NCBI GenBank assembly: GCA_047967505.1
Contig: CM106539.1
Source of the DNA: Dipteris shenzhenensis
Lineage: Eukaryota; Polypodiophyta; Polypodiopsida; Gleicheniales
Strand: one strand, 5' to 3'
Length of the DNA: 64,000 nucleotides
Both the position numbers and the translations under genes were made by a program. The notes beneath the pieces are model-generated. The model had not been told where the DNA came from. It searched no databases and worked only from the letters and a program-made list of their open reading frames with translations. The number at the start of each line of letters is the position of its first letter. Position 1 is the stretch's first letter. Shown here piece after piece: positions 21,763-33,083 of the stretch.

Positions 21763-24565
21763 GTTGGACCATGGTGAGTTGGAGCGTGCACAGGCTCCAC
21801 GACCGCGTGCGTCAGCAGCCGCAGCATCTGTTACTTCGACAGGAGTTGCAGAGGGCAGTGGTTGGATGGACAGTGGACTTCCTCTTGATCCAAGAGCATA
21901 TGTTTTCAGCCGCATATGTTCGGCGTAGACGGCACCTCTTTCCAGGGAGAGGCCCTGAGGTATGGTCTCCCGCAGTTGGCAGGAGTGGGGGGGTCTGCAT
22001 TTCGGTGTGGTGCGTTGGAGCGGATGTGTACGATTAGAGCGAGCTCATCCCAGGCAGAGCAGTATGGATGGATTTCAGGGTTGGAAACTCCAGGATTGGG
22101 GTTCTCAATGTGTATGCCCCAGCTTGTAGACAACAGCGACCCACCTTTTGGAGGCGATTGACGGAGTCCCTCCCGGATGTGGACTCTTGTTGGAGGTGAC
22201 TTCAATAATCTCGAGTTTGAGGAGGCTAAGTGCGGGGTGCTTCTTATTCCGGGATGCTGACTTCAGAAGAAGCACTTGGGAGCATTTCATTTTCTCGATC
22301 TACGGTTGGGCTTGGAGGGAACCGGAGTTTTCAAGGTCTCCTAGCAGTCTCAATTTCTCCTTTGGGCAGCGGCGGTAGGATGGTCTACTTGAGAGACTAG
22401 ATAGATTCTATGTCAGAGATTGGGCCATGCATAGGGGTGGAGCCATCGGTATTCTAGCAGGGACTACCCTCTCGAACCACTCCCCTATCGTTCTTCACCT
22501 AGAGCAGCCTCTTCGTGGCCTACCGCAGAGAGGGGTCCGCATTCCAGATGCTTTGCTCCTAGAGGAGGAGGTACAACAGAGTATTACAGCTATTTGGCAA
22601 CAGCCTGAGCCCCCCCCGCCGTAGGGAGGGTGGGCCATGTGGGCAGCTGAGGCAATTCAGCGTAGCAGTGAGGAGCTTCGCACCCATGCTATGCACCGTC
22701 GTGATACTCTTCAATAGGGAGAGAGGGCTTTGCGGCACGACTTGGCCTCCACTGAATGTCTTCAGGAGCAGGATTCAGAGTCGCAGTGGTTAGCAGACCA
22801 ATATGACTGCGCTCGCTTGGAGCTTCAGGATACTAAGGTGAGACGGGCTGAGTACTCCTACCACTCCTCTAGATCTCGGTGGGTAAAACAGGGTGACAGG
22901 ATGACCAGGCAGTTCTTTCAAGCCACTGGCCCTAGATCAGCTGGCGCACAGTTGCAGAGATTGAGAGACTCTAGTGGGCAGATGCACTCAAATCTGCAAG
23001 AGCAGGAGATCTTGGAGTTGACCTCAAATTTCTATTGGCACTTGTTCCAGGCCGAGGAGGGGTCACCGCAGGTTTTGGTAGCCTGAGATTCAATTTGGGT
23101 GCACGTTCCAGAGGGGTCTCCCGGAGTGTGAGCAGTCAGTTAGATGCGCCTTTTTCGGATGCAGAGCTTTGGGAGGCCTCCATCCCAGAAGTGCCCCGAG
23201 GAGGATGGGCTGTCCCCGGCTTTCTTTAGGTGCTTCTGGGAGTGCATTCATACCCCCCTCTGCTTGGCTTTTCAGGAGATCTTCAACTCGAGCTCTCTCC
23301 CTTTGACCCTGAGTCGTGGCTGGATATGTCTAATCCCAAAGGGGGGCGGATCGCTCAGACCTGAGACAGTGGAGACCGATCACTCTCCTTGACACTGCGT
23401 ACAAGATCTTGGCCAAGGTCTTGAGCTTGCGGCTTCGCCCTTACCTAGTGGACATCATCCATGACACGCAAATAGGTTTTGTCCAGGAGCGTAGCATCCT
23501 AGACAACATCTTTACTCTATGGGAGGCACTATATTGGGCCAAAGAGGAGTCTCAGCCTCTTGCAACTTTGCTTTTGGATTTCGAGAAGGCCTATGACAGA
23601 GTGGAGTGGTCTTTCTTGGAGGGCACCATACAGAGGCTTGGCTTTTCGGATCGCTGGATCAAGGGTGTCTCACCCCTTTATGCCGGTAGTTCGAGCCAGA
23701 TACTTATTGGTGGCTACATAGAGGAGGCCTTTTCGCTTTCTCGCTCGGTTCGGCAAGGATGCTGCCTTGCCCCTTTCTTATTCCTCTTTGTGGCCGAGGC
23801 CCTAGGGTATTTTCTTTTTCTTTTTCTTTTTTTTTTTGCAAAAAGAGACTTCTATTAAGTATTAAAGAAAACCGTTAGAGCAAGCTCCATACGGGATACA
23901 CCATGCAATGCATGAAAAGCTCAAGAGCCAAAAAGAAAGGATTGGGGCTGATAGTGCCATCTCAATCCGGTAGAAACCTCCGAGAAAAAGGGAGAATCCC
24001 TCCAAACTCCAAGAAATACAGTCCTCCTAGAAGAGGCTGCCCGTGAAGGGCCCTGCATGCTAGCCCATATGGCTATCAAAGTGTGAACCGTGTCACTCCA
24101 AATACCCGTGAACACTTGTGACCTAGGGTATTTTTTGAGGTCTTAGTCGGTGGGACTCACAGGGATGAGGCTCCCGATCGGCAGGAGGAGGAGCTTTTGG
24201 ACTCGGAGTTTGCAAATGACACAACCCTTTTTGTAGAGGACTCAGCTCGGAGCTTGGATGCAGTTAGGGAGGCCTTGGCACTGTATTATCTAGCCTCAGG
24301 CTCCAGGATCAACTGGACCAAATCAGTTGGCTTTCTCGTAGCGACAGAAACGGTACAGAAGTTCCATTGGGGCTCAGCACTAGGCTTCCGGTGGATTCCG
24401 AGAGGGTAGACAGCGAGATACCTTGGCTGCCAAGTTGGCATTGATATTTCAGCAGAGCAGCAGATCTCCCCGGTCCTAGAGAGTGTTCGGACAAGCTTTT
24501 GTACTGGAGCTCGGCCAAACTCTCTCTTGCAAGAAGGGCCTCGATGGCTAACCAGATCCTCCCAA
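21759..24565 (+). pseudogene. LINE family 1 ORF2: endonuclease and reverse transcriptase (copy 1)
   Basis: The start MSWTMVSWSVHRL is the usual SWNVRGL opening of an APE-type endonuclease. NVYAP-like and GGDFNNLEF-like strings are readable after frameshifts near 22100-22215. RT is clear in 23409-23800: KVLSLRLRPYL, IGFVQERSILDN, LLLDFEKAYDRVEWSFL and SVRQGCCLAPFLF. It resumes after a 308-bp insertion as QEEELLDSEFANDTTLFVED, where the FADD active site reads FAND. The chain is cut at 24565 by copia G, so the C-terminal zinc domain is missing. Numerous stops. Confidence 0.85.
23801..24134 (-). mobile_element. 5'-truncated LINE 3' end inserted in antisense, with 13-bp TSD
   Basis: CCTAGGGTATTTT occurs at 23801-23813 and again at 24122-24134. 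Between them lie a plus-strand poly-T/CTTTTT run and about 280 bp, i.e. a poly-A-tailed element on the minus strand. Next to the tail the sequence (GCAAAAAGAGACTTCTATTA) resembles the complement of the copy-2 LINE 3' end near 46800, so this is probably a short 3' fragment of a related LINE. A SINE using the same tail cannot be excluded. Confidence 0.8.
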
Positions 24566-24695
24566 TATGACACGTGACACACTAGAATACCAAAGTGTAT
24601 ATGGGATATCTCCCAATATGACACGTGACACTCACACACAAGACTCTACTAGAACTCCTACTAGAACACACTCAACTTGACTTCATGTTCTAACA
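24566..24695 (-). repeat. Partial 3' LTR of copia G
   Basis: Ends in TTCTAACA. It is related to the LTR of element F (both have a GTRYATATGGGATA string before CTCCCAA). CCAATATGACACGTGACAC is repeated at 24566 and about 24612. The outer LTR end is lost at the junction with LINE copy 1. Confidence 0.6.
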
Positions 24696-25269
24696 CCCCC
24701 CATGAAGGAAAGGTGAGGGACTACTGGAATGAAATCAAGAACAGAACGTGACAATGATGGACTACTAATCTGTGCACCCCATGTAACTCAGAGGCTAAAG
24801 TCTGAGCATGTTCAGAGGTTGATCCAAGCACTCTCATGGCTTGAGACTCAACATGACTCAGACGCTCATGTCTTTAGCATGGCTACATGACCAGCTCATA
24901 GGTCTAGAATACATCAACGTCCTTGAACTCGGCTAGGCCTGATAAAGAGACCTATCAAAGCCAATACATGGCTCCCACAATACATCCCCCTCCTGGCTCC
25001 AAAATAGGGTGGCATGGAGCCACACACCACAGATAGCAAAACATCATTTTAGGAGGACTATCCAAGGCTGAAAACCTTTATTGACTCAAAGAGATTATTA
25101 CATTCAATTTTTGGGGACTACCCAGGGCAGAGTACCCATATACATCAAGCTCATGGACATATTTTAAAAGAGATATTCATCATCCTCATCTACCTCCTGA
25201 GGGTAGCATAGATTCGGAGATGAAGAGTGAGAGCAAAAGTTGGTGTCGGAGTGTCATCTTCTTCTTCTT

Positions 25270-25990
25270 CACTAGGCAGCTACAACCAAATTAGCATGCT
25301 CCTTCGATTGTTGTTCGGAAAGCTTTTGAAAACAACGGTCCTCTGTATGGCCAAGCTTCTTACGATATGCACATTTGAAAGGTTTAAATGGCTTCTTATC
25401 CTTGGAATATAATGCCTACTCCTCATGGACATCCTTGTGGCTTCGTCCATGATCGAGAAGCATTGCAACCATTTCATAAAAGGACATATCTCGTGCTACA
25501 CGAAGCGTTGGTATGATATCACAAAACTGAGGAATATCCTCAATGCTAGAAAGGAGGACAGCCACCTGATCATCTTCCCCAACAGAGGCCTTCAAAGTAG
25601 CAAGTCAGGTGATGAGGGATTCCATATGATTCAAATGAGCATTAAGAGAATCTTCATGTTTCATATGGAGCTTAAAGAATTCATGTCTGAGAAATACTTT
25701 GGAATTGATAATTATGTTGCCACAAATAAGCGCTCTAGCTTGTCCCACGATTCATATGCAATGTCATCAAAAATCCAATCGATGAATAACATTATCAGAC
25801 AAACCCAAACCAATGATAGAAAGACCTTTGTCATTGAGGGTTTCCCATGCTAGAATTTTCTTTTCATTGGATTCAGGCTTCTTGTCTTTGCCACTAACCA
25901 ACTTCCACACACCTTCCTTCATAAGCAGAAGCCTCAACTTGGTTTGCTAAGTTTGAAAGTTCTTACCATAAAACTTTTCAATGACAATTC
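25270..25990 (-). pseudogene. Copia G gag (UBN2-type) with zinc knuckle remnant
   Basis: With frameshifts, the minus strand reads from a damaged N-terminus (WQTKLRLLLMKEGVWKLV) through FFKLHMKHEDSLNAHLNHM, DDQVAVLLSSIEDIPQF and FYEMVAMLLDHGRSHKD to CAYRKKLGHTEDRCF. In that knuckle the second Cys is Arg. An acidic stretch follows and the frame closes before the LTR region, with no protease. Confidence 0.75.
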
Positions 25991-25995
25991 CCACT

Positions 25996-26985
25996 TTGGA
26001 ATACTCCCGATTCATGTGGATCTGGATCCGACGCACAGACACCCGTGACCTTTTCATAGCAATATGCTACTCCCCGCTAGACACATCCCACTTCACCAGA
26101 GTGGCACGAGAGGAGGGTGAGACATCGCCATAGGCACCCTTACATCAGGATATCCCAGACATTTCAGCCCGTGGGGAAGTTCTCCTTGTTACGGACTTCA
26201 ACGCCAGGACGAGCACGCGCCAAGCACCACTCCTGGACTTCCGAGACGACTCTATCATGCTACCACACATGGACCTAGACGGAGCAGGTATGACCAGGAC
26301 TGACACGGGCCTGTTACACCATATGGACACGCACTCCTTGATCTGGGCAGGATGCATGATCTCATCATCTACAACGGGCTTGACCTATGGCCCTCCTCAA
26401 GTGGCTTTACTTGCTTCCCACACGGGGGGGGGGCACTAGTGTAGTAGATTACATCATGGGATCCCCTAACTTCACCGTAGCACCACTCCCTCCAGGAGCT
26501 GATCACACATACCTATTCTTCACTATCGCCACCCCACGCTTAGCACACCACATAGGAAGCACGACACCTACCACGACATACACTTTGATCACAGCCTCTC
26601 ACTGGCCTACTCTGGACGCCTAAACAGACTCCTAACCTACATCGATCACATACCACTCATAGAGGACCGTGCTGCCCTAATTAGTCACACACTCCACGAG
26701 GCTGCCCTCCAAATCTTTCCCCACACCACACGGTCCACTAGACCACACCACCTCTTGGTTCCGTACCCTGCAACAATTAGTACGATGCGGAGTGCAAGGC
26801 TTATCACCGGCAGCTCCGATTTGAAACCAGATGTCACCTCTCGAACACACCAGACACGGTACGCAAGTACCGACGTCTCGTACGTCAGAAGAAGCAGGCA
26901 TTTCTTCCTCGAAATGAGGAGCTGCTGCACATCTTGTACAGCACCAACTCTAAGGATTTTTTGCGGAGATTCCTTGACAAGTTCG
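25996..26985 (+). pseudogene. LINE family 2 endonuclease and pre-RT segment (copy a)
   Basis: The APE-type endonuclease is recognised by FIAICYFPLDTSHFAR and the catalytic-site string EVLLVTDFNART, where copy c has VGDFNAK. The Asp-Phe-Asn is kept but the preceding Gly is Thr. Frames shift several times. The region after about 26600 matches the endonuclease-RT spacer of LINEs only by position. Confidence 0.75.
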
Positions 26986-26999
26986 GACAGGCGCAGGTT

Positions 27000-28429
27000 G
27001 GACAGATGAGATCCTGAGTACCATAGGGGTCAAACAGGGTTGTCCCTTATCACCGACCCTGTTTGGCCTCTACATCAATGAGCTTGAGACTTTCATGGGG
27101 GCGTTCGGAGGGACCGGTTGCTCACTTGCCGAGATCATCATCAGGATTCTTCTTTATGCAGATGATGTGGCACTCTTGTCGTCCACACCCGAGGGCCTCT
27201 AGCGACACCTGGATGCACTGCAGGCTTTTTGTTTATCCCATGATTTGGAGGTCAACCTTGGCAAGACCAAGGTCATGATCCTTAACACCTCTCGAGCAAA
27301 CATGCAACGGAAGCAGGTTACTTTTACTTTCGGTGGGTCACCGATTGAGATCATATCCTCATACACTTACTTAGCGGTCATCTTCTCCGACCCAATCTTC
27401 ACGATGAGACCAGTGATGCAGACCAGACTGAACAGGGGATATGCCTCACTGGCTCGGCTAGAGAGACAATGCTTTCACTCCCACTTCCAGGACCCTCGGA
27501 CCAAGGCTCTTCTCTTCGACTCCTTGGTCCGACCAGCCGGTATGTATGGCAGCCCTTGTTGGGGGCCTGACATGTCAGAGATGGAGTGGACACAGGTGGA
27601 GCGCCTGCAGATCCTCATGCTCTCACAGATGATCCAGGGGAAACCTTCTGTACCACATCACATCATTCAGGCCGAGTTTGGTGCTTCTCCACTCCAGCTA
27701 GATGCAACCTTTCAGACCATCACATATCTACACCGGGTTACATCATATGGGGACTGCACATCAGGGAGACAGAGGTTGCCATGGTTGGCTCTCAATTCCT
27801 CCATGAGCTTGGTAGCAGAGGGAGACGAGCAATGCTGGTATGCACGGACTCACAAATGGTTTGTGAGACTAGGGTTCCACATCGATAGGATACCTCCTTT
27901 TCAGTACAGTTTCGATGCCCCTCCGGTACTCCCACCCACCATCCCGATTGGGCCACACACCAACAAGTTCATTCGAGAGGATCTCCTGCAGCTACACACC
28001 TTTAGGACCTGTTTGGAGCCGAGGGAGCTCCCAGTGAAGCTGAGTTTCTATAGAGATTACTATCTTCATATTTCGGAGAAGGGATTCATCACACCACCGA
28101 AATACACTGAGCTTCATATGCCTCACTCACTACGGATCTCCATCGGACAGTTTCGGGTATCATCACACTGCCTCCGCATAGAGAGAGGCAGAGCAGAGGG
28201 GATTCCTAGGGAGCATCGCTTATGCATATTGTGCGACTGTCAGGAGGTTGAGTCAGAGGAGCATTTTATTTTCAGGTGCCTAGTGTACTACGAGATCCGA
28301 GGTCGCTACCAGTGCCTCTTCAGAGACAGCTCTGGGCTCCTTTCCAGATTCCTCGCCTACCCAGATCAGAGATGCCTCGCGGCCTTCATTCACGAGGGGG
28401 TCCGACACAGAGAGTACTTACTCAGGTGA
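27000..28429 (+). pseudogene. LINE family 2 RT C-terminal part and zinc-binding C-terminus (copy a)
   Basis: From GVKQGCPLSPTLFGLYINE the frame reaches the active site ILLYADDVALLSS (about 27150), one TAG (27200), then a 394-codon open block: LEVNLGKTKVMILNTSR, FDSLVRPAGMYGSPCW and a long C-terminal region ending with a zinc-ligand string RLCILCDCQEVESEEHFIF (CxxC, His) before RC. The catalytic ADD is intact, but upstream RT motifs are missing. This is the longest undamaged family-2 segment in the window. Confidence 0.85.
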
Positions 28430-28971
28430 CGAGGCTTGGCCACATCATCAGACACCTCTCAGAGCAGGATCACAGAGTTCTTCCCATCGAGTGACATTGA
28501 TCGTCCAGTCTCTAGCCGCAGACGTGACAGAGACCCCGACCCAACGATCGCAGCACGACACACGAGACATCGAGAGGGGACACAGATCACTCTGGGGGAC
28601 CTCCCGTCATTGTTTAGACCCGAGATGCGTCCCATGGGAGTCATGGTGGCTTTGGTCTTATGTCGAGTCTCATCTAGGAGACCGAGATGCACGGCACACC
28701 TTGACGGGCACCAGCGTCCCATCATCGGCTATGCACCAGCCAGGGCGACATGACATACGGAGGATTCCGCTCCACTTCAGTCCTTTTCTTTTCTTTTCAT
28801 TGTTACATCCAAATGTATTTGATTATGTGTCAGCACGGGTGATGATGCTCATTTCAGTAGCTCCACCCTTACTGTGATTTGTATAAGTTTTCTTTCAGTC
28901 TCATAGACCCATCGGTTTTCTTTCAGTCTCATAGACCCATCGGTCTTCCGAAGACTTTAATAAAATTTCTT

Positions 28972-29020
<49 letters not shown>
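28430..29020 (+). repeat. LINE family 2 3' end with hairpin and (CT)n tail (copy a)
   Basis: CATAGACCCATCGG occurs twice (28903 and 28930), followed by GTCTTCCGAAGAC, a perfect 6-bp inverted repeat around one base, then TTTAATAAA and a long CT microsatellite (to about 29015). The same arrangement closes the copies at 51283 and, in complement, at 59822. Confidence 0.85.
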
Positions 29021-29669
29021 CTAGCCCTCTGCCTGCGACGTTTGCGGGCCTGTTTGCTTGGTTTCTTTTTCTTTTTAACCTGGGTCCAGTCCCCTTCTGA
29101 GGGGGTCACCCAGGGGGTCTGAAACTCCTCCTGCTCCTGTCTGGGGGGGTGTTGGGATTTGGCTTATCTGCTCGAGAAAGGATAACCTTGACGGCTTTGG
29201 GATTCGAAGGTGCTACCATTTGAACCCTTTTGGCCAGACAAGTGTCACCACCAAGCTTACTTTCTCTTTAAGAGGAAGAGGACGGGTGGAAAAAGAAGAA
29301 AGGAAGAAAGCTTAGAAGATGGTCAAGAAGCAAGGGTGGCAGGCAGGAAATAGCGCAGGAAGGGAGGAAGAAACGAAGGGTGGGGGGAGACAAGACGGCG
29401 GGGGAGGAGAGGAGAGTATACGGGGAGAAGGGAGTAGAGGTGGAGGGGGTAGAGGCCGGAAGGAAGCAGGGTGGGGGGGCAGTGGATGGAGAAGGAGCGG
29501 GGGTGAAAGAAAAGGTGCGGGGGTGGAGGAGAAGGAGGCGCGGATGGGAGGCAGAGAGCAGCCAGGAGAGAAGCGGGGGAGGAGGAGAGATTGCGGGGGG
29601 TGGAGAGGGAGGCGCGGGGGGCCAGGATGAGGCGCGGGAGGGGAAGGAGGAGGCGGGGGAGTCAAGGAT
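29021..29669. other. Unassigned; G/A-rich low-complexity DNA, possible LTR start
   Basis: A G7 run followed by TGTTGGGATTTGG at about 29150 resembles a polypurine tract plus LTR start, but no second LTR, PBS or CA end can be matched. From 29330 to 29660 the plus strand is almost only G and A, giving meaningless Gly/Arg/Glu frames on one strand and Pro/Ser frames on the other. Confidence 0.35.
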
Positions 29670-30302
29670 GCGACATTAAAGCTGCACAATGGCCGAGCTA
29701 AGGATCACGAGGGGCTATGCACTGAGTTTATCGCATATGGGATCGACACGCTAGCCCCGATCCTAGCAAAGCTATTCAATGACGCTGTTTGCCTTGGCTT
29801 CCCCCGCAGCTGGATACTCAACACCATCACCCCTATCCACAAGGCAAGGGATCCCATGGACCCGAGTAACTACAGGACTATCATGATTGGACATGTGATG
29901 TCCAAGATCTATGCAACTGTATTGGATGCGTCGGTCAGCTTGTTCGCAGAGATGAGAGGGCTCAGAGCAGACGGTTAGGCCGGTTTCATGCGAGACCGTG
30001 GGACTATGGATTACATACTCACACTCAAGAGTGTCATTGAGGAGGCCAGATCACGGAAGGAGAGGGTATATTGCTGCTTTGTGGATTTCCGCAAAGCCTT
30101 TGACACAGTACCTCGAGCTCGTCTCATCACACGCCTACAGACACTGGATTTGATCAGGAGATCATCTGGGCAGTCATGGCACTGTATGAGAGAGTCTCAG
30201 GCCGAGTTCGGACAGGCGCATGTTCAACAGATGAGATCTTGAGTACCATAGGAGTCAAACAGGGTTGTCCTTTATCACACACCCTGTTTGGCCTCTACAT
30301 CA
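29670..30302 (+). mobile_element. LINE family 2, copy b: N-terminal RT fragment
   Basis: The frame reads KDHEGLCTEFIAYGIDTL, ILAKLFNDAVCLGFPRSW, ITPIHKARDPMDPSNYR and then CCFVDFRKAFDTVPRARLI, i.e. RT motifs 1-3 including the first catalytic Asp (VDFRKAFD). It ends in GVKQGCPLSHTLFGLYI at 30302, where copia H begins. One stop (about 29978) and a frameshift near 30160 are present. It supplies exactly the RT part missing from copy a, but it is a separate insertion or a rearranged piece. Confidence 0.85.
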
Positions 30303-30464
30303 TAGGGACTCCTAAATCAAAGGCACCTCCCCAAGTGGGGGCCTTTGCATTGCATCATCACTTGTGTCATGGTCTAGACACATCATAGTACTAAGTGTGC
30401 TACACATACACATACACGATCATAGGACTGCTAGAGCAAGCCCTTGATCACACAATTCCTAACA
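30303..30464 (-). repeat. Partial 3' LTR of copia H
   Basis: Ends in CCTAACA, the CA end expected of a minus-strand element's LTR read on the plus strand. It contains a hairpin (CAAAGGC ... GCCTTTG enclosing CCCC ... GGGG) near 30317-30347. The outer end is lost at the LINE junction. Confidence 0.5.
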
Positions 30465-30683
30465 TAACCGCCCTCAAGGGTTTGCCTCTTTTTAAGGATA
30501 TATCTAGTCACATAGTTTCACACGCCATCTCATGGTGGTCAAGGATAAATCTATGGCTAGGATCTCATGCTAGCAAAGGTACCCAAGGGTCAAGGTTTAC
30601 AAAATGGGATAGACCCCCCCCAAATGGTTATCTCCCTTGTATGTACAAGGATTAATCTTAAGCCTTTGTGTGGACCTAGTTTC

Positions 30684-30941
30684 TCATGTCTGCAAGTCTC
30701 CCAATCCTAATGCAATAATTGCATAAGCTTTCTCTAGCCTTTTAGCATTTGCTGGTGTAGTTAAAGTACAGTCACTTGCCTTCCCTTTACCTTTGGTTGT
30801 GGTGGATTCACCTTCTTGTGATGATTGATTCCCTAGCTTGACCAAATCCCACAAATTCTCCTTCATTAGCACAAATTTGATTTTCATTTGCCAAGTGTGG
30901 AAACCTTGGCCATTGAACTTGTCTATCTTAAAGGTGGTCAT
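30684..30941 (-). pseudogene. Copia H gag N-terminus
   Basis: MTTFKIDKFNGQGFHTWQMK followed by KFVLMKENLWDLV is the standard copia gag opening, then a Ser/Lys-rich insert and RLEKAYAIIALGLGD. The frame stops after 85 codons; the UBN2 body, zinc knuckle and pol are absent. Confidence 0.85.
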
Positions 30942-30991
30942 GACAGGGTCTTACCTTTATAATCAGGCAATGTCTATTCTCTTACAGATGG

Positions 30992-31204
30992 TCAATCTTT
31001 CTTAACAAAGAAGTCTCCCTCACCATACAAATGCAAGTTATTGACTAGGTACTCAGAAAATCCTAAATTCTTGGCATAAAAATATCCAGTAGGCTTTTCC
31101 CAAAGTCTCTTGGAAGGAGTTTTCTTAACCTTGATCTTTGCCCTTCTTGTTGACTTGGAATTCTTCACATAGTTCTCATTAGAAGAGCCACAAGAGCTAG
31201 TCAT
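30992..31204 (-). other. Small open frame in the copia H leader
   Basis: A 70-codon ATG-initiated frame lies 50 bp upstream of gag on the same strand. It is Lys/Ser-rich at the start (MTSSCGSSNENYVKNSKST) and has an aromatic second half. I do not recognise it; it may be a leader uORF or chance. Confidence 0.3.
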
Positions 31205-31375
31205 GTTTCCAATTCAAATGCTCATCAAAAAACCATAGTGCATATGTATCATCTTCAAATCAAGGAAGATAGTCACAATAGAATAAAACACTAAAGGAGA
31301 GTATTTGGACCAAAACACTAGCATCAACTAAGAGATAAGTGACTAAATTTGTCACTTTAGCATCCTCAACACAAA

Positions 31376-32157
31376 TTATCACTTGCTATAGCTATTGCAT
31401 CATCTAGCGTGTTCGCGTACTTAGCCCGAACTTCCATTTTTATTCGATCATTCAATCCAAATATGAAATCTTTCACTTGGATTGATTGAGGCAGGGGTTC
31501 ATCAACCTTCATTACACTCTCTCGAAACTTATCAGTGTATTCTGCCACTGATAAATTTCTCTGACAAAGGTTCCTATATTGATCCCAAGCTCGGGATGCT
31601 TCGTCAGAAGGTAAGAAGTGTTTCCTGAACTCTCTTTTAAACCCCTCCCAGGTAGTGGATGCTATGCCATCTTTTTGTTGTTTAATCCAGCACCGATCCG
31701 CTGCCTCACTAAACATATGGGTGGCCTCGCGGATCTTTTTGATGTCATTTCTGATCTCACAAATGGCGAACGCCTCGTCCCATTTGTGTAACCAGGTCTC
31801 AATGACATCGGAGCTACGGTCGTTCATCCGACCAGAATACTTTTCCGGTCTGTAATTGGCAATATTTGGCACTTTAGCCTTCCTAGGCTCGACCGTATGG
31901 ACACTAGACTCCAGTTCCATTGGAGCCTTACCCTTCTCTTCTCGAGAAGGTCTGGCAGACATACTCTGTAACGCTCTCCTAAGTTCAGATTGCCCTGCGT
32001 TGGCTTGTAATTGCTGCGCTAACAACTGTTGCAAGGCATCCTCCAGCAATGCAATCCTGCCAGATAAAGTGTGAGCTACTGGGCGCGATCCCTGCTTGGT
32101 CGGCCGGACTCCTGATTCACCAGGGTCCCTCCTGGAAGCCCCTTCTTCTGCTTCCAT
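31376..32157 (-). pseudogene. Gypsy B gag (truncated)
   Basis: The start MEAEEGASRRDPGESGVRPT is shared with gypsy A, and about 260 residues align with few substitutions (for example TQQV/TKQG, RAIHSM/RALQSM). It includes a retrotransposon-gag (UBA/capsid) block IETWLHKWDEAFAICEIRND. No stop occurs before the break. AWDQYRNLCQRNLSV has Cys where A has Arg. Confidence 0.9.
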
Positions 32158-33069
32158 TCAGCTCAATAGGTGTTTTGGTTTGGGGTTTTTTTTTTTTTTT
32201 TAAAACACCTCTAGAACACTGTACTCACAAGCTGACACAATTCAGTGTACTGACACTCTGACACAATTCCCTATACTAGGGAATTCCTGCAATCCCACAT
32301 TCACACTGATCAAGCATTTAATACAGGCATATATCACAGATGGCGCTTTTCCCTATACTAGGGAAATTCCTGCAAATTAACTCGGACTGAAGTATACACG
32401 CATAGTCTCAAGCATAATCTGTCCCTGCTACAGCATCAAACCTTCATGCAGACTTATCACTTACGAGATCTTGTTCATGTAAGCGGAGCATCAACGAAAC
32501 TAATCAGGAAAAAAAAACACAGAGTTGGCGGAAGCTCCCTGGTTGATCGCTCCTGCCTAGTGAACCAGACTTTCTCTATTTTCGAGCAGCGCTCCACCAT
32601 GCGTCACGCCAGGCTGCACCTTGGAGATACCAGTAATCACATGTCACGTTGCGGGCCTTCCCGTTCACGAGCCACTTGCGTGCGTCAGTCTACCAAATGA
32701 ATCGGTCCTTTCTCTGTGGTTCGTCAGGTCAGCACGTCGCGTGGAGGTCACGAGCCCACGAGCTGCCTGCGTGGCCTTAGACGAACCAGATAGGTGGTTG
32801 GTCCACCCATCGTCTATCTTCACCAACACCCCCCAGATCCCGTGCGTCGCCCAATCCACGTATCACTTTGAAGGTCTCCCGCAATACGAGCCTTCGTTCC
32901 GTCGTAGACACAGCTCCACGTGAGCGCCAATCATCACGCACATCGTCAGCAGCGTTGGATCTCCCTCGACGCTGGTCTATAATCGTGCGGCCTTTTCACT
33001 TGCCTAGCCTGTTCGTCGTCACCGTCGGGGATTCGCCACCAACGCTCCACCTTTCCCCTTTCGTAACCT
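32158..33069 (-). other. Gypsy B 5' leader with two conserved hairpins
   Basis: The gag-proximal half aligns with the gypsy A leader. Two copies of TTCCCTATACTAGGGAA (complement of TTCCCTAGTATAGGGAA) lie at 32267-32283 and 32349-32365, 82 bp apart. The PBS-proximal half is only weakly similar to A. A long T run (about 32191-32206, plus) precedes gag. Confidence 0.8.
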
Positions 33070-33081
33070 GCTCTGATACCA
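33070..33081 (-). other. Gypsy B primer-binding site
   Basis: Plus-strand GCTCTGATACCA; complement TGGTATCAGAGC, two bases from the LTR at 33084. It is of tRNA-iMet type. Confidence 0.9.
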
Positions 33082-33083
33082 AT

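Larger units (their letters stand above)
14771..24565 (+). mobile_element. LINE family 1, copy 1 (interrupted by two insertions)
   Basis: A plus-strand non-LTR retrotransposon with a pyrimidine-rich 5' region (about 14790-15330), ORF1 with a CCHC knuckle, and ORF2 with endonuclease and RT. It is split by a complete copia element at 16700-20605 and by a 308-bp LINE fragment at 23814-24121. The ORF2 C-terminus and the 3' end are lost where copia remnant G begins at 24566. Copy 2 of the same family lies at 41831-46825. ORFs carry several stops, so this copy is inactive. Confidence 0.85.
24566..25995 (-). mobile_element. Gag-only copia remnant G
   Basis: Minus-strand copia gag (25270-25990) is followed not by pol but by a short non-coding segment and a partial LTR (24566-24695) ending TTCTAACA, next to a C6 run (G6 polypurine tract on the minus strand). 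The segment between gag and LTR shares GGGNACTACCCAGGGCAGAGTACC-type and AAGGCTGAAAACC-type words with element F at 60.6-60.7 kb. PBS and 5' LTR are missing; the right end abuts a LINE endonuclease. Confidence 0.7.
25996..29020 (+). mobile_element. LINE family 2, copy a (5' truncated, internal deletion)
   Basis: It begins inside the endonuclease (RFMWIRIRRTDTRDLF), continues with endonuclease and pre-RT sequence to about 26985, then jumps to late RT (GVKQGCPLSPTLFGLY) and runs to a complete ORF2 C-terminus and 3' end. RT motifs 0-3, visible in copy b (29670-30302), are deleted at a short GTTCGGACAGGCGCA junction. The 3' end has the family hairpin and a (CT)n tail. Confidence 0.85.
30303..31375 (-). 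mobile_element. Copia remnant H (partial LTR, gag start, leader)
   Basis: On the minus strand there are a leader (about 31375-30942), the start of a copia gag (30941-30684) and, after about 220 bp, a partial LTR ending CCTAACA at 30464. No pol domain occurs between gag and LTR. The 5' side is cut at 31376 against gypsy B gag. Like F and G it is gag-only as preserved. Confidence 0.65.

Noticed and set aside
29312-29689. Gly/Arg/Glu-rich plus frames and Pro-rich minus frame
   Set aside because: G/A-only composition keeps frames open on both strands; no conserved motif.
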